A stretch of DNA of 64,000 bases from Smallanthus sonchifolius (taxonomy: Eukaryota; Streptophyta; Magnoliopsida; Asterales; Asteraceae). The notes beneath the pieces are model-generated. The model had not been told where the DNA came from. It made no database searches and saw only the letters and a program-made list of their open reading frames with translations. The DNA lies in the NCBI GenBank assembly GCA_023525975.1, contig CM042020.1, positions 10,184,001 through 10,248,000 on the forward strand. Direction: 5' to 3'. The translations under genes and the position numbers were made by a program. Shown here piece after piece: positions 22,057 through 34,272 of the stretch (within the stretch, counting starts at the first letter, position 1; every line of letters begins with the position of its first letter).

Positions 22057-24184
22057 TGTAACCTTTCTGATTTTCATGTTTTTCCTATGTATTTTATGCC
22101 GTGCAATAAAAGATTTCAACCTTACTTTTATTGTTCATATACACTTACAAGCATACACGCGTTCATTATAATACAATATTAACGAAAACAATCTTACAAA
22201 CCTCGAGGACCAAACTTGACCAAAACTCAAAACAACATCAATATTACAAAACTACAAGGACTAGTCTTGAAACTTCCAAAAACCAACACAAGCACGGGCG
22301 TGCTTAGTCCTAAGCACGGTCGCGCTTGCGCCATGACCACGGTCGTGCTTAACATTAAGCACGGTCGCGCCTCGATACAGTTTGACTCCGCAAAGTCAAA
22401 CCGACTCGAATCTTGTCCAAAAATAGATTGTAAACACGTTTAGAAGGTCGCGAAACTTGCAGAAGAAGATATTCGGCTAATTGAGACTAAAACACGACCA
22501 AATACACATGCAATCGTCCCAATACTCACAAATTCTAAACCGACTCTTTTTTTAAAACGAATCAAGTAATTGGGGAAAGAATCAAATGAATTAAGTTAAG
22601 CCCATACCTACCCGAGACATATATAAACTTCCCTAAACCCTAAATCCATCATTCCATCATCTCTATCTCGTCTGTCGATCAAGAAAAAGCCGCGAAGTCT
22701 CCCCGTAGCCATCTGCACTTGTTGCCCATTCAAAACAGGTTAGTAATAGTTCATTAGGATCGTCTCTCCAAGCTAATCGAAAGCCCTAACTTAATTCGTA
22801 ACCACATTACATGATTTGACAGAATTGAATCTGAGTTTTGATAAAAAATGGTTTTAAACGATCGACACGTTAAACAGGATATAAACCTAATTAAATGGTG
22901 TAATTCGATTCGCAAACATCATATCAATGAAAACCCTAAGTTTCTAATCTGTTTTATTACAAGAATCAGGCGAATTGCTTCTGGAATTGACCAGACACGG
23001 TTGCGCCAGCCTATGAGCGCGGTCGTGCCTCACCAAGCACAGTCGTGCCCCGTAAGAGGCCCGGTCGTGTTTACCGATCAAACCAAGTCCTGACCTAGTC
23101 AAAACCCTAGGCGCGGTCGTGCCGGATACGGACGCGGTCGTGTCTCAGGACCAGACTCTTATTTTGACTTCTGACCAACCACGGGGCGCGTTACCGACCA
23201 AGCGCGGTCGCGTACGTGCCGGGCGCGGTCGTGCCATATACAAGCACGGTCGTGCTCATCCCTCAAACAGAATCCTTACTTTTATTTTTATTCTGTTAAT
23301 TTGATAAATAAATAACAGTTTAAATAATTATTTTAAGACAAACCCTACACGTTTAAGAATGACAAATTCACTTCCGTCATTAAATAACGCAAATCAATAA
23401 CACATATACATTGTTCATTAGGTCGAACCTAGCAATCTACAACACATCGTTGTTTTCCATTTGCTTGTGCAACCTACACGCTACATAACACGTGAGTTAC
23501 ATAGCCCCTCTTTTACTCTATTTTACAAACGTTTTGGGGTGGAACATGCGTTCTATTTACATGTTTTCAATTATACACATATACAGTTCCATCCTATGCA
23601 TGTTTACAGTTTTGCGCTTTGTGCTTGAGTACATTTTGTAGACCAATTATTATGCTCTTCATGTACAATCATTAACTAACAGCCGACAGTAAACAGTGGT
23701 AGATCTATTGAGTCTGACAAACCCACCCAGGTAGGGTGACTGTTACTGACAACACAAATTTTGAGTGCAAGTTACAAAGGTTTGATTGTATAGGTCACAC
23801 GATGTTTTTCTCTCCATAAATGCCTTAATTGTCATGATTGTATTGAACTGTATGCACACAACACGTATTTTGCTATCACACGATTAAACCTATGTTTTCT
23901 CACCAACTCTTGTAGTTGACCCTCTCATTTAACCATGTTTCAGGTACCAATGTTTGAAGTGATCAAGATATGCTACACATAGGATTTTGACCTAGTTTTA
24001 ATTGAACCAGTTATATTGTGATGTAATTTTCATTATTGTTTGGTGGATTGAATCTATGTTTTATTGAACTTGTTTGATTGCAATGAAAACGATTATTAAT
24101 TATTCAAACATTAGCAAACCATGAGCAATGAACAGTCTGCACGCTTCACGCCCCGATGTTTCCGCCGTCGGTTGGGGTGTGACA
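22057..24184 (+). repeat. 3' LTR of Tekay element
   Basis: Same length as the 5' LTR. I counted about a dozen substitutions and no length change, for example ACTCGCAAATT versus ACTCACAAATT and CCTGATGTTTTCG versus CCCGATGTTTCCG near the end. Confidence 0.92.
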
Positions 24185-24189
24185 CCAGT

Positions 24190-25334
24190 ACGTATACAAC
24201 CTAACCTTAACTTCACATACAATTCATTACATTTCATCCCTTTATACATAGAACCTAGGGTTAAACGGTTCCTTCCCGTAATCTTTAGGAGTTCACGGCT
24301 CAAGGGGAGTTCTCGGGAGTTTACCCGTGAGCCTCAGCCGTGAGCTATACAAGAGACTCCTACCGTGAACCGATCCGGAGAATCCCAGCCGTGAACCCTA
24401 CACGTGCACTCCCAGCCGTAAACCCTACCCGTGAACCCCCAGCCGTGAACCCTACCCGTGAATCAATACTAATTAATAATTAACATTCTACGGGTTATAA
24501 AGAATGTACCTCCACGACGCGACGTCTAAAATACGAACCTGTATCGTACCCGAAACTCAACCATTCGGACTCCGAATCGAGTGATTTGAAGGTCCACGAA
24601 CTCGTCTCGACGCACCGGTCTTGACTAAACGGAACCTCTTGTCATCAAACCATTGCCATCCTCATTTTCCTATACCATTATGAACACTACCAACCATCAC
24701 AAACCACCCTCAACTGCCACCACATCCATCCCGTAGTACTTACACCATCGTAATCCTTATATGAACCGCCATCATCTCCGTCGTGAAGCTCACCACCACC
24801 ACCATCTTCTCTGACCACCGCTGTCACCATCTCCTTCCTTATGTAAACCACCATTAACCGGGGTAAACCACCATGAACCATTATGAAACCATTTCGACCA
24901 ACATCAACTACCATGAACTACCACGTGAGGCACTATCATTCCCCTTAATATGCACTACCATTAAAACACAGTCCCTGTCGTAAAGCTTACCTCCATCGCC
25001 ACCACCATCGTCACAGCCTCCGCGCGCCACCGTGAGGTCACCATACCATGAGGCTTCTTCAACGTCACCTACGTTCACCTCCCACCGTACACCTTTTTCA
25101 TCTCCACCACTGTGTAGTCTATACCACCGCCACCGTCATCTTCCCGCTCACCTCATACACCCACCACTAACCACCTTTCGTGAAATATAGTCACCACACT
25201 ACTACCTTGAAGCTCCTACAACCACCATCGTGACCCATCATTCCCCATAACAGTCGAGATAACACCCGATGTCCCTCTTTCTCTCATTAATCCGGCCAAC
25301 TAGCACCACCGTTACCTGTTCGAGCCGTCATACC
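24190..25334 (-). other. Remainder of family B LTR copy 2 (CCGTGAACCC cluster and CCACCAT-rich part)
   Basis: No gene. 24290-24470 repeats CAGCCGTGAACCCTACCCGTGAACC words, with TCACGGCT / AGCCGTGA inverted pairs. 24650-25330 is a degenerate CCACCAT / ACCATGAACC low-complexity region that produces Gly/Val/Asp-rich shadow frames on the minus strand. Confidence 0.6.
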
Positions 25335-27468
25335 TGTAACATCAATGATTTTCTAGTATTATTTTATTTCAACAAAACTGATATTTTCATTTCAATCCCG
25401 TACATGGGCAAAACAATAGGCTACATTAATTATTATTATAAACATGTATTCATTTGAAATATCATCCTCACATCTCCATCTTAATTTCTGCTATATATAT
25501 ATATATTATATATGTATTTAATTATAAATAAATATGTGAGTACACATACATTCGATTTTATTAAACGAACCACTTACACAATTTGAAATTCTATTAAAAT
25601 AAAATTTGTTTCCTTTATAAATAATAACAATTAGATTTTTAAACCAAATAAATTGGTCTTGAACCCCATGTTAATGCCTTGAACCCCTTTAACCATTTGG
25701 ACCCTCAAGCCTGAACCTCCATCTCGAAATTTGAAACCCATTCCCTCAAAATTTGACCCCACTCACAAAATTCTGAACCTTTGACTCTTAGTAGTCAAAC
25801 AAGAACCAAACTTGTGCAATTCAAGCTTAAATCGATGAAATCCGGGATCAAAGGACTTGACTTATATGCATAATTGATTCGCGATCGTTCCCCAACTCAT
25901 TTCCAAATCAATATAACAAAATCTCGCGGCCAATTTTCGAATTTCAAACTGAGTTGACTATACGAGTCAAACCGAGCCAAAATCAGATAAATTCGGCATC
26001 AAATCAAGAAATTGAATGCGGTTTAATCCCACGAATCATGCACAATCGATTCCTTAACGTATTCAAACCTTAATCACGACTCAATTCATTCCTAATCGAT
26101 GAATCAACGAGTAATTTGGGCCGACAACTGTTGCCACCAAACCAAAATACAAATTGCATTAATCGAGTGAAATCAGACAGATTAAAACACTCGAACACCT
26201 TCGCATACCCATGCATAAACTCTCTGAACACTCATACGCTCCATATTTCCCCTCTGGAACCCTGTCGAGATTGAAGAACACCGAATCTGAAGCTTCAACC
26301 GTTTGGCCTCTATACAAAACCATTCTAGGTAAATCACGTACCATTAGCTTCATTTTGGTCTTAAGAACGAAAGCCCTATGACTTCGAATTCGATAAGTGG
26401 CTTGATCGGGTCAATTTGGGTAGCTAGGGTTCCGGGTTACACATTGGGGACGAAGGGACTTCGAGATTAATGGTTTTTCTAAATACCAACGGGTTCCTAA
26501 GCAAGGCAATTGCCCAGTTACACTGGTTAATACCATCATCTCGTAAAGGCAAGGTCACAGGTTCGAATCGACCCGACACCACGCCCTTTCCTTTTTTCCT
26601 TCCTTGGCTAAACCCGACCCCTTCCAACATCCTAATAATACAATTTGGGGCTGGTCGATCATCAGCATCAGTCCCTTGGTCCAGCGGTTGGTGCATAATA
26701 CCCACACCGGGCAGACCCGAGCAAGCCCCAATTTTTTTTAAAAATTGTTTTACAAACCCTGTTTCTTTATAAAAATTATTATATAAAACCCATTTCCATC
26801 TAGAAATAACCTACGCAAAAATAAAGAAATTTCAAATAAGGATTACTATTCTCACAAATTAAATGATTTTGAAACCTCTCCAAGCAAACCTTAATTATTA
26901 TTTAAAATTATTAGTGTTAATTAATACTTTTATATAAATACACCATTCCTCCATAATCAAATTTCTATAAATCATTTTTTAACCCTGTTTAAATAAATGA
27001 AACTGTTTCTAAATACATTATAATTTTCATTCCTTTTTTTTAAATTAATAAAACAGAATTTATTTAAGTATGTTATTTTTCTACACTAAAAGTACGTTTA
27101 GGGTCTTAAACTATAATTTTCTCAAGTAAATAAATATATATTTATTTACACTATGTTTTGATAAATAAATAAATAAATAAAATAAATTTTATTTATTTAA
27201 ATCATAAATGTAGTTTTACACCACTTTCCCAAACAAATAAATAAAAGAATTTATTTAATTTGTTTATTCAAATCTAACCCTAAATCAAATTAGTATTATT
27301 ATTACCCTCTTTCATTTTATACCACCAATACACACATTCATGACTTGTGATGGCACAAACCCTTTGTACAAACCCCGTTAAGCCCTAAACTTTGCCTTGG
27401 ATTTTGAACATGTTTTTTTTATGCAAGTTCATACTTTTCACTCTAGGTTAATCTTATGAATTACAAAT
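25335..27468 (+). repeat. Family A 5' LTR, first part
   Basis: Collinear with 48730-50867 in the 3' LTR, from TGTAACATCAATGATTTTCT to GAATTACAAAT. Interrupted after 27468 by the Sirevirus-like insertion and resumed at 35397. Confidence 0.9.
26480..26735 (+). repeat. Two tRNA-like segments in family A 5' LTR
   Basis: The first has an A-box-like TTGCCCAGTTACACTGG and a B-box-like GGTTCGAATCG (26560-26570). The second has TGGTCCAGCGGTTGGTGC but has lost the GGTTCGACCC present in the 3' LTR copy. They look like degenerate tRNA-derived (SINE-like) modules, not functional tRNA genes. Confidence 0.5.
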
Positions 27469-28009
27469 TGTAGGTCCCTTCGTGTGTGTCGGATCGTTGC
27501 ATGCAAGTGGTCTACTAGTCGGACCGGGTGCGGAATACCCGTGACTAGGCGGAGAGTCTAACTAAAAAAAAGTAAACCAACACCAGAGTCACAATAAAAG
27601 CTCTTTCTATTATAAACACTCGATGGTTACACAGATAATACAAATTGCGTACTTAACAAACTGAGTTCGTCTAAGATATGAGTTCTGCGTACTTATCCTC
27701 TGTGAACCAAACCTATTTATACAGACCTGATGCCTGCGCACTTAGCAAGTGCGCAGGACCAAATGCTCTTGCGTACTTAGCAAGTACGCATGGGTCTTCC
27801 TGCGTACTTGCTAACTACGCAGGAGCTTTCTCCTGCGCACATGTAAGTGCCGAAAACACTTAGAAGAAATGCAACATACACTATGTAAAAGTAAATACAA
27901 CTCGATAAACTATTACATAACGACTCTTACATACAAAGACAAATTACAGACATTAGAAATACAAACTAAGACTCTATCCATAGTGTTGTCGTAGGAAAGT
28001 GCATCAACA
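27469..28009 (-). repeat. Sire1 3' LTR
   Basis: Runs TGTAGGTCCC to GCATCAACA on the plus strand. It contains TGCGTACTTAGCAAGTACGCA-type hairpins (27648-27850) upstream of the TATA-like box in element orientation. Confidence 0.92.
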
Positions 28010-28022
28010 AACTCCCCCTTGA
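28010..28022 (-). promoter_or_regulatory. Sire1 polypurine tract
   Basis: On the minus strand AAGGGGGAGTT directly precedes the 3' LTR TGTTGATGC, a typical copia plus-strand primer. Confidence 0.85.
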
Positions 28023-28068
28023 CAACAGCTCGGGATCTTCATCGCCTTCAGTCTTCAATCTTCAGTTT

Positions 28069-29317
28069 TCACAGCACTGGTCCCTTAGCTTCCATCTTCT
28101 TCTTGTAATCAAGGCAGAACTTAATCACCTTGTCATATTTAGAAGCAAGGAGCTTTGTCCATTCGTCCGTGTGGACACAGTAGCGTTCCGCTAGTACCTC
28201 CAGATCTTTCACATAAAAGTTGATGAAGCAGACTTCATCAAAGATTCTGATCAGTTCTTTTGGTACTGTGTCCCCACTCTCGGAACGAACCTTTCCCATG
28301 ATCACAGCCTTGCCCGTTTTTGGATCTACGTACCAGTACCACATGTCACCAAGAATATCCTGAGATAACTTGCTCAAGGGAATCTTAGTTTCACATTGCA
28401 CTGGCTTGTATACCAATCTCTTTATGTGCTTCTTAGTCACAGGATGTACAGCGTGCTTATCCTTGACTCTTCTGGGCACTTGAGGCTTGAAGTATTCAAA
28501 TTTCCCTGATCTTGCTTCCCGCTGTAGTGTTACCCACAAACCCATTGCTACTGCATGACTCGAGTGAGTCAGCATGTCACGGTTTACGAGGTTCACAAGG
28601 TCGTACTTGGGCAAAGAGTTGAACGCCTCACTGGTTAGTTTCAAGTATTGAAACCCCCAGATCTTTTGATGGCGAACAACTGTTTGTCCTCCTCGAACCT
28701 AACAGCCAAGATCATACCTGTAGTCCCGTGCTTGTCTGTGATGGACGTCTTTTGCCATACGAGAGTTGGACCCTTAGATGATGCAGAAGGCATGTCTTTA
28801 TCTTTTGGTGCCTCGGGGTCCACAGGTGTAGGGTCGACTGGGAGGCTTCAGTTGTAGCTTCAACATTACTTGCCATGTCAACTGAGCCTGTGTCGAGCAG
28901 AGATGCGAGCGATGGTACTTAAAAGATCTCACCATCCTCTAACTCGTACTCTCCTTCCCCGTCGCCCTTGGGAATCTCTATCACCACATCCTCATCTTCA
29001 TCATTCCAGTCATCACCAGAGTCGATCTCTCCTTCTTCTAGATTGAAGAGAGCATCGATCTGTGCTTATTTAGAGTAGTCAGGCTCTAGATATAGGATCT
29101 TATCATCAGATAAGTCCTTAAGTACTTCAGCCACTGACTTCCCTTTATCACCACCACCACCAGATGTATCACCACCCTCTTGCTGAGTAGACTCCCCCTC
29201 AGCCATTGGAACAGAAGAGATGGGCACAATCGCCAAAGCTTGGTGCTCACCTCCACTAGGACCGGCTTCAGGATCTTTGTCTTTATCATCATCCTTAGTC
29301 AAGTCGACTGATGACAA
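28069..29317 (-). pseudogene. Sire1 ORF2, C-terminal part (broken)
   Basis: Continues the 3' ORF after a frame change near 29310. It reads an acidic, Gly/Ser-rich linker (29317-29066), an in-frame TAA, a further acidic stretch (LFNLEEGEIDSGDDWNDEDE) and another stop. A basic C-terminal domain follows (28823-28641: VWQKTSITDKHGTTGMILAV; then 28640-28069: EAFNSLPKYDLVNLVNRDM, DMWYWYVDPKTGKAVIMGKV). The final shift is in a GGGGG run near 28650. The 28644 start in that last piece is a TTG, so it is a continuation, not a gene of its own. The last domain parallels the DWVYNPQDQRFEIFRGRTER region of the second Sirevirus ORF2. Function unknown. Confidence 0.7.
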
Positions 29318-31269
29318 GGCTCAGCACCAGTGGATTTATTTTCTTTCTCTTTCTCCTTCTCCTTCTCTTTTTCTTTCTCTTTCTCTTTTTCCTTCTCTTT
29401 CTCCCCTTGAGCACCAAGCTTCTTGGTCAGTTCTTCAACTAATTTGACCATCGCTTCATGCTCTTTTCGCTGCAAATCCATCCTTAGCTCAAGTGAAGTT
29501 CTGTGGCCTAGAATCATTTCATTGGTTTTCATCAGCAGCTCGTTCTGTGCCATTACATTCTTCAGTTGCCCATTTGTCCCCGTTCTCTGGCTGTGGAGAA
29601 TCCTAACTTCATCGGCCAGGAAATTAATCTGTGCTTGTTGAGCATCAGACTCCTCCTTCGACTTTTGAATGGTCTTCAATAGTTCAGCAACTTGGGTTTC
29701 TAAGACATTGATCCTTGCTTCATACGGATCAGAATGCCTAGATGATGAGGCTTCAACATTATGGATGGGGGAGGAGAAAATTGTGTCAAAGTCAAACCCT
29801 TGTGAGAAATCACCATAGTTGAAGGGTTGACCTGACGGCTCAGTGGTGTGAGGTTGGTGTGGAGATGGAATGATGGGAGTGGGTGTTATGGTTGGGGTGA
29901 TGGTGACTGACTCCGTGAGAAGTGGAGTAGTCACTGTCACCTGGACGGTTGGAGTAGGGAGGGTCACCGTCACAGGAATCTCCTCTGTGACCGCTGTGAC
30001 TGCCACATTATCTTGTACTAGTGGCCTTCTCCTCCTTCTGTACAGTTGCTGTGCTGGTGTGGTAGATTCTGACTCTGGACTATCAGCTGCAGGTTGTACT
30101 TGCTGCACAGTCGGGATCTCTACAACCCTGGGTATAGCAACCTCTTGCCTATCGCCCCTCTTCTTGTTGGCACTCTCTTGCCTTTGTCTTTGTAGAGCAG
30201 CGTCAGAGTCAGATGTTGGCTCATATTCGCCACTCGAGCTTTGTCGCTTTCTTTTAGAAGACGACGCAGACAGGGTTACCTGTGCCAATCTCCTCGGGTG
30301 TGCCTGGGATGGTGCGTCATCAGAATCAGAAGAGTCTGATTCTGTTGCTTCTGAATCGGATTCCTTAGCACCACCATCACCACCTTCGTCATCACCTTCA
30401 TCACTTTCATTCTCTTCTTCTTGTTGTTCATCAGAATCATCACTCATCTCTGGTGTCGAATTGGGACTATACCAATTCCAATCTTCTGGTGCGACATATG
30501 CTTCATTAAGCAGGTGGCCAAAGAGTTCAGTATGCACAGGGGTAGGATCTACACTGCCTGGCTTTAGAAACTGAGCAAATACTCTCTTGTCCACCCGTTT
30601 TACTTGCAGTCTCTCCCCGATAGCACGTAGGTTTGGCAATGCATCATCAATCAAGAGTTGCACAAACCTCGGGTACAATAGGAACTTAAACTTCTCTGCT
30701 GTATTGATCTGAACATTGATTGCTTTGAAGATGTAGCGAGAGAAGTTGTAGCCCCTATTAAGAGACAAGCCCACCATGGCTGCTGCAAGGTCATGACCCA
30801 TGGCATCTTTCCCCACTTTTCTGGACGAGATGCACACGATCATGATGTGGGCAAAATACCGCCATTGATCCAAAACCCACATCTTCTTGTAAGAAGCATA
30901 GTCCCTCGCTCCGACATATCCCATTCTATGCCTCCATCATCCATCCACATAGTAGTCTGGATAGGATGTCGGGTCGGTAGCGAGGTCTCCGAACTGCAGG
31001 ACCCTTCTTATTATATCCTCAGAGAAAGCAATAGCCCGACCATCCACGGTAGCCCTTATGACATTAGGGGATACCGTGCAGTCGTGCTCTGCCGTCTCCC
31101 AGAACTGCTCCAAGTAAGGTCTTGAGACTGTTGGGTCAGCTGAGATTGCATAACTTATTTTTGATCGGTTCAAAAAGTCAATGATCTGCCGATACTGCAA
31201 AGCCGCCCCTTTCCACTCAGGTTGAGTGTTTGCTAACAAGTTGAACTCATCAGTGAATGCCCGAGCCAT
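29299..31269 (-). pseudogene. Sire1 ORF2, N-terminal and coiled-coil part (one internal stop)
   Basis: The best start is the ATG at 31269-31267 (MARAFTDEFNLL), which follows CTGTGTGTTTCTGCAG, a good splice acceptor. The upstream in-frame extension is translated palindrome repeat. One in-frame TGA (30939-30937) interrupts an otherwise continuous frame to 29299. Layout: globular N-terminal domain (RSKISYA, PTVSRPYLEQFW, TVDGRAI, RGYNFSRYIF, LLYPRFVQ), a long acidic Ser/Asp/Glu region, a Thr/Pro/Val-rich segment, then a coiled coil (INVLETQVAELLKTIQKSKE) ending in a Glu-Lys repeat. It shares the N-terminal signature with the ORF2 of Sire2 (56372-58933). Such 3' ORFs occupy the env-like position of some Sireviruses. 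No signal peptide is seen. Confidence 0.75.
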
Positions 31270-31329
31270 AGTCTGCAGAAACACACAGAAAACATAATCA
31301 GAACAACACGTATCATTGGAAATGAAGTG

Positions 31330-32110
31330 TTGGTCCTGCGTACTTAGCAAGTACGCAGGAGTTAGTTCTTGCGTACTTAACAAGTACGCAGGAGTTACTT
31401 CTTGCTTACTTGTTAAGTGCGCAAGACTTGTACTTAGTCAAAATTCCAGAAGTCTCAATTTCAAACAGAAGTGAGGCATTCCTGTGGATTATGGTCACCA
31501 CAAGGTCGAAATACTTGATTAAGACCTATGGGACCACTATCCACTGTAAGTAACTGTTAAACTCGTCAATTTTATGACCTAGATGACGACCCAGTGGAAA
31601 CCACGGTCAATCGAGGGTCAAGGCCAAAAGCAAACCATGTTAAGGACAAATTCGGAGTCAATAGGTTTCGATTAGTGATTATTAACAAGTTTTAGGTCTT
31701 AATTTGTATTTAGAACACCAAAATAGGTCAATAATTTCACACTCAAAAACGTCGATGAATCGGTCGAAAACTTGGGATTTAATGGATGATACGGACCGAG
31801 ATTCTCACCAAGTAAATGTTTGATGATGATTAAACAATGAGTGGGACGAATTGGAACACTCGAAATTTTTGAGGAAAATGGTCGGAGGGAATATCACAGG
31901 AGAAAGCGATTTGAAAGTGATAAACCCTAAAAAATTTTCTAAGTCATGTATTTATACCCAACACATATTGGTCGTGCGTACTTACTAAGTGCGCAGGAGT
32001 TAACTCCTGCGTACTTACTAAGTACGCATGACTTAAGTCTTGCGTACTTGTTAAGTACGCAGGGTTTACCTCATGCGCACTTATCAAGTACGCAGAGACC
32101 CTTATGTGCG
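31330..32110. repeat. Sire1 spacer with TGCGTACTT/AAGTACGCA hairpin clusters
   Basis: The region between gag and ORF2, where pol would lie. Two hairpin clusters (31333-31425 and 31975-32095) carry the same motif as the LTRs, with arms TGCGTACTT and AAGTACGCA around 3-nt loops. Between them (31430-31970) is unique-looking non-coding sequence without pol similarity. Confidence 0.85.
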
Positions 32111-32186
32111 AACACTTTCAACTCAACTTATGAAGATTTTAAGTCAAATAACGAACAAGATAAAAGCGTTCAATCAAGAGGATTCA

Positions 32187-32332
32187 AAATCAATTCAGGA
32201 AGGTTAAATACAAATATTTTTAGTTTTTCTGAATAAAGTGGAACTATGCATAAACTTAAAATATATATATATTTTTTTTCATAAACTTAAAATCAATTCA
32301 GGAAGTGTTTACGAATCAATTCAGGAAGGTTA
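32187..32332. repeat. Three short direct repeats around the end of Sire1 gag
   Basis: AATCAATTCAGGAAG occurs at about 32189, 32291 and 32315, twice followed by GTTA. The last two overlap the gag stop codon. Such microhomology is what a deletion or template-switch junction would leave. Confidence 0.6.
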
Positions 32333-34272
32333 GATTCGTAGTGTTCCACCACAAAGCGAGAGTTCTTCAACTTCTCATTAGTGCATTTTAACTGCAAGAT
32401 CTCATTTTGCAGCTTGTTGATTTCATTGTTCCGTTTTTCTAACCCCTTATAAGCAATATCCAAGTGAAGCTGTTGATCGCTCATTTTTAAAGAATACTCA
32501 CGTTTTTCTTTTGTCAATGTGTCAATAGATTCTTTAAAACGTTTTTCGTTTTCTTTATAGTTTAGAGCTGCCATACTTAGGGGTTCAATTTTATCTTGGA
32601 GCTTAGAGTTTTCAAGTTTTAGCCCTATACACTTAGAACATGAAACAACAGAAAAGGGATTAGAGTCTACCTCATGAGATGAACTTGTTGCTTCTCCAAT
32701 GGCCATGAGAGCAACAGCAGTCGATTCCTCTTTCTCAGCTACTGAAGCTTCCTTTCCTTCAGCTTCCTCCTCTTCGTCTGTAGCAGCAGTAGTAGACTCT
32801 TTTGGGTCAGCAATAGAAGCTTTCCTTCTCTCTGCTTCCATAATTTCCATGATCTCAGCCATGAGACCAACCTGTGTTTGTGCGATGATGGCATCCTCAA
32901 GATGAATGCCCCAATCAAAGCTGTCGTCCTGTTGGGCTACCAGTGCATTGGACGTTCCACTTTGGCTTTGATTGTGGTGGATTGGATTGTTTTGGCCATG
33001 GCTGTTTCCTTGGCTGGGTCGGGTAAAACCAGAGGCAGGTGCTCTGTCTTTCTGACACTCACGAGCAAAGTGTCCATAGTTCAGACACTTGTAGCATTTG
33101 ACCTTAGATTTATCGAACCCAACCTTGGCATTAGGATGCCCACCAATAAACTTTCTTCCTGTTCTGTTCAGGAAACGCTTGGCTCTCCTCAAAAGCATGG
33201 CCATATTCCATTGAATATCCATGTCCTCCATGTCATCAGGATCCACTTGATTAAAATCTTCTTCAATCGTCTCTGGATCAGTAAGCTTGCCACCTATGAA
33301 ATTTTCATATGCAAGCATACAGGATGAGAATAAAGCTACATGATCTTCAGCTATTCTGTCTATAGCTGAGTTGTTAGCTGAAGATGTAGCAGGAGGATTT
33401 CTTGAGGTATTTTGATGATGAGACCCCAACCCTGATCCTGAAGCATAGCAAGCATGACCACCACATCCAGTTGAGTGGTCTTCTTCAGTAGGATTTCCAG
33501 TGAAGAGGGCAATTCCAGAGCCAGATGACTTGGATGTAGAAGTCGTCCCATGATACATAGAAGGGTCTTGTATCTGGGGTCTTTCAGAGCTCTCCTTTCT
33601 TTTCAAGTTCATTTCATGAGCTTGAATCTTTCCTATTGCTTCCTCTATTGTCAACTCATAGAATTTATGATTTTCCCTCATCAGGGTTGTGTACATCTCA
33701 AATTTGGGTGGTAAGGCATCCAAAAACTTTTCCACCATCTCTTCATCTGGATACTTGAGGTCAAAAGCATTCAACTCAGTCTGTAAATGATAGAACCTAG
33801 AGATGAGGTCATCTAAAGATTCGTTCTCAAAGAATCTGAAGCACTCATACTGCTTCCTGAGAAGATCCCGCTTACTCTTCTTGATGTCACTATTTCCTTC
33901 GAATCTCTTCTTTAAGGCTTTCCAGAGATCCTTAGAATTGTCATACCCTCGGAAACTGTGGAACAATTCCCGAGTTAATGCCATAGTGATCGAACCAAGT
34001 GCCTTCTTTTCTCGATCATAAGCTTTCTTTTCTTCGTCAGAAAGCTTAGAGATAGGCTTGGGCAATTCATCATCAAGATAGATGTGTGTGGGATGCTTAT
34101 ATCCCTCAAGGATTGGTATCCATAATGATGAGTCGGTATATGAAATGTAGTGCTCAAAACGTGCTCTCCAATTAGAATAATCGTTCACGTTCAGCAACTT
34201 TGGTGGTTTCTTTGGTGTACCGATCTCATTATCATAATTCAGCAGGTTTCCAAGATTCTGAATATTCGACAT
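32293..34272 (-). CDS. gag: Sire1 gag (copia type, UBN2 domain, zinc knuckle, coiled coil)
   Basis: 659 codons, uninterrupted. I start at the ATG 34272-34270 (MSNIQNLGNLLNYDNEIGTP), because the three-codon extension begins with GTG. An N-terminal gag-polypeptide/UBN2 domain (LLNVNDYSNWRARFEHYI, DLWKALKKRFEG, SRFYHLQTELNAFDLKYPDE, LDALPPKFEMYTTLM) is followed by a Ser/Gly linker and one CCHC knuckle (CYKCLNYGHFAREC, about 33100-33055). The C-terminal 120 residues are a strong coiled coil (LKLENSKLQDKIEPL to LQNEILQLKCTNEKLKN). Copia gag assembles particles around element RNA. In full elements gag runs on into protease and integrase; here it stops. Confidence 0.9.
   Translation of the reverse strand: MSNIQNLGNLLNYDNEIGTPKKPPKLLNVNDYSNWRARFEHYISYTDSSLWIPILEGYKHPTHIYLDDELPKPISKLSDEEKKAYDREKKALGSITMALTRELFHSFRGYDNSKDLWKALKKRFEGNSDIKKSKRDLLRKQYECFRFFENESLDDLISRFYHLQTELNAFDLKYPDEEMVEKFLDALPPKFEMYTTLMRENHKFYELTIEEAIGKIQAHEMNLKRKESSERPQIQDPSMYHGTTSTSKSSGSGIALFTGNPTEEDHSTGCGGHACYASGSGLGSHHQNTSRNPPATSSANNSAIDRIAEDHVALFSSCMLAYENFIGGKLTDPETIEEDFNQVDPDDMEDMDIQWNMAMLLRRAKRFLNRTGRKFIGGHPNAKVGFDKSKVKCYKCLNYGHFARECQKDRAPASGFTRPSQGNSHGQNNPIHHNQSQSGTSNALVAQQDDSFDWGIHLEDAIIAQTQVGLMAEIMEIMEAERRKASIADPKESTTAATDEEEEAEGKEASVAEKEESTAVALMAIGEATSSSHEVDSNPFSVVSCSKCIGLKLENSKLQDKIEPLSMAALNYKENEKRFKESIDTLTKEKREYSLKMSDQQLHLDIAYKGLEKRNNEINKLQNEILQLKCTNEKLKNSRFVVEHYESNLPELIRKHFLN

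Larger units (their letters stand above)
14727..24189 (+). mobile_element. Complete young Tekay-type Ty3/gypsy element
   Basis: Two LTRs of identical length (2128 bp: 14732-16859 and 22057-24184) enclose an initiator-Met primer site, gag-pol with a C-terminal chromodomain-like tail, and a purine-rich tract. Target duplication CCAGT lies at 14727-14731 and 24185-24189. By eye the LTRs differ at roughly a dozen positions (about 0.6%), so insertion was recent. Domain order protease-RT-RNase H-integrase plus the tail EIMDREIKQLKR...TWEREDQMK places it in the chromovirus/Tekay group. Two single-base indels break the polyprotein, so as assembled it is not autonomous. Confidence 0.92.
13606..25334 (-). 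mobile_element. Family B chromovirus LTR, copy 2, split by a Tekay insertion
   Basis: It begins TGTAAGGCCCCAAACCCGG and follows the family B block order to the AGAACTCACCTGAG block near 14690. It is interrupted at 14732-24184 by the Tekay element (duplication CCAGT), then resumes. The expected terminal GGGATGTTACA is not seen before the family A element begins at 25335, so this copy is incomplete or its end lies on the far side of that insertion. Confidence 0.6.

Noticed and set aside
24650..25320. Possible host exon rich in CCACCAT codons
   Set aside because: No sustained frame on either strand. The composition is a degenerate short repeat inside an LTR-derived region.
27678..27863. 61-codon frame duplicated at 35060-35245
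   Set aside because: Lies wholly inside the two Sire1 LTRs and reads through the hairpin cluster; conservation reflects LTR identity.
29870..30574. 234-codon plus-strand frame opposite Sire1 ORF2
   Set aside because: Antisense shadow of the acidic and Ser/Thr-rich part of ORF2; Val/Ser/Cys-rich composition follows from the complementary codons.
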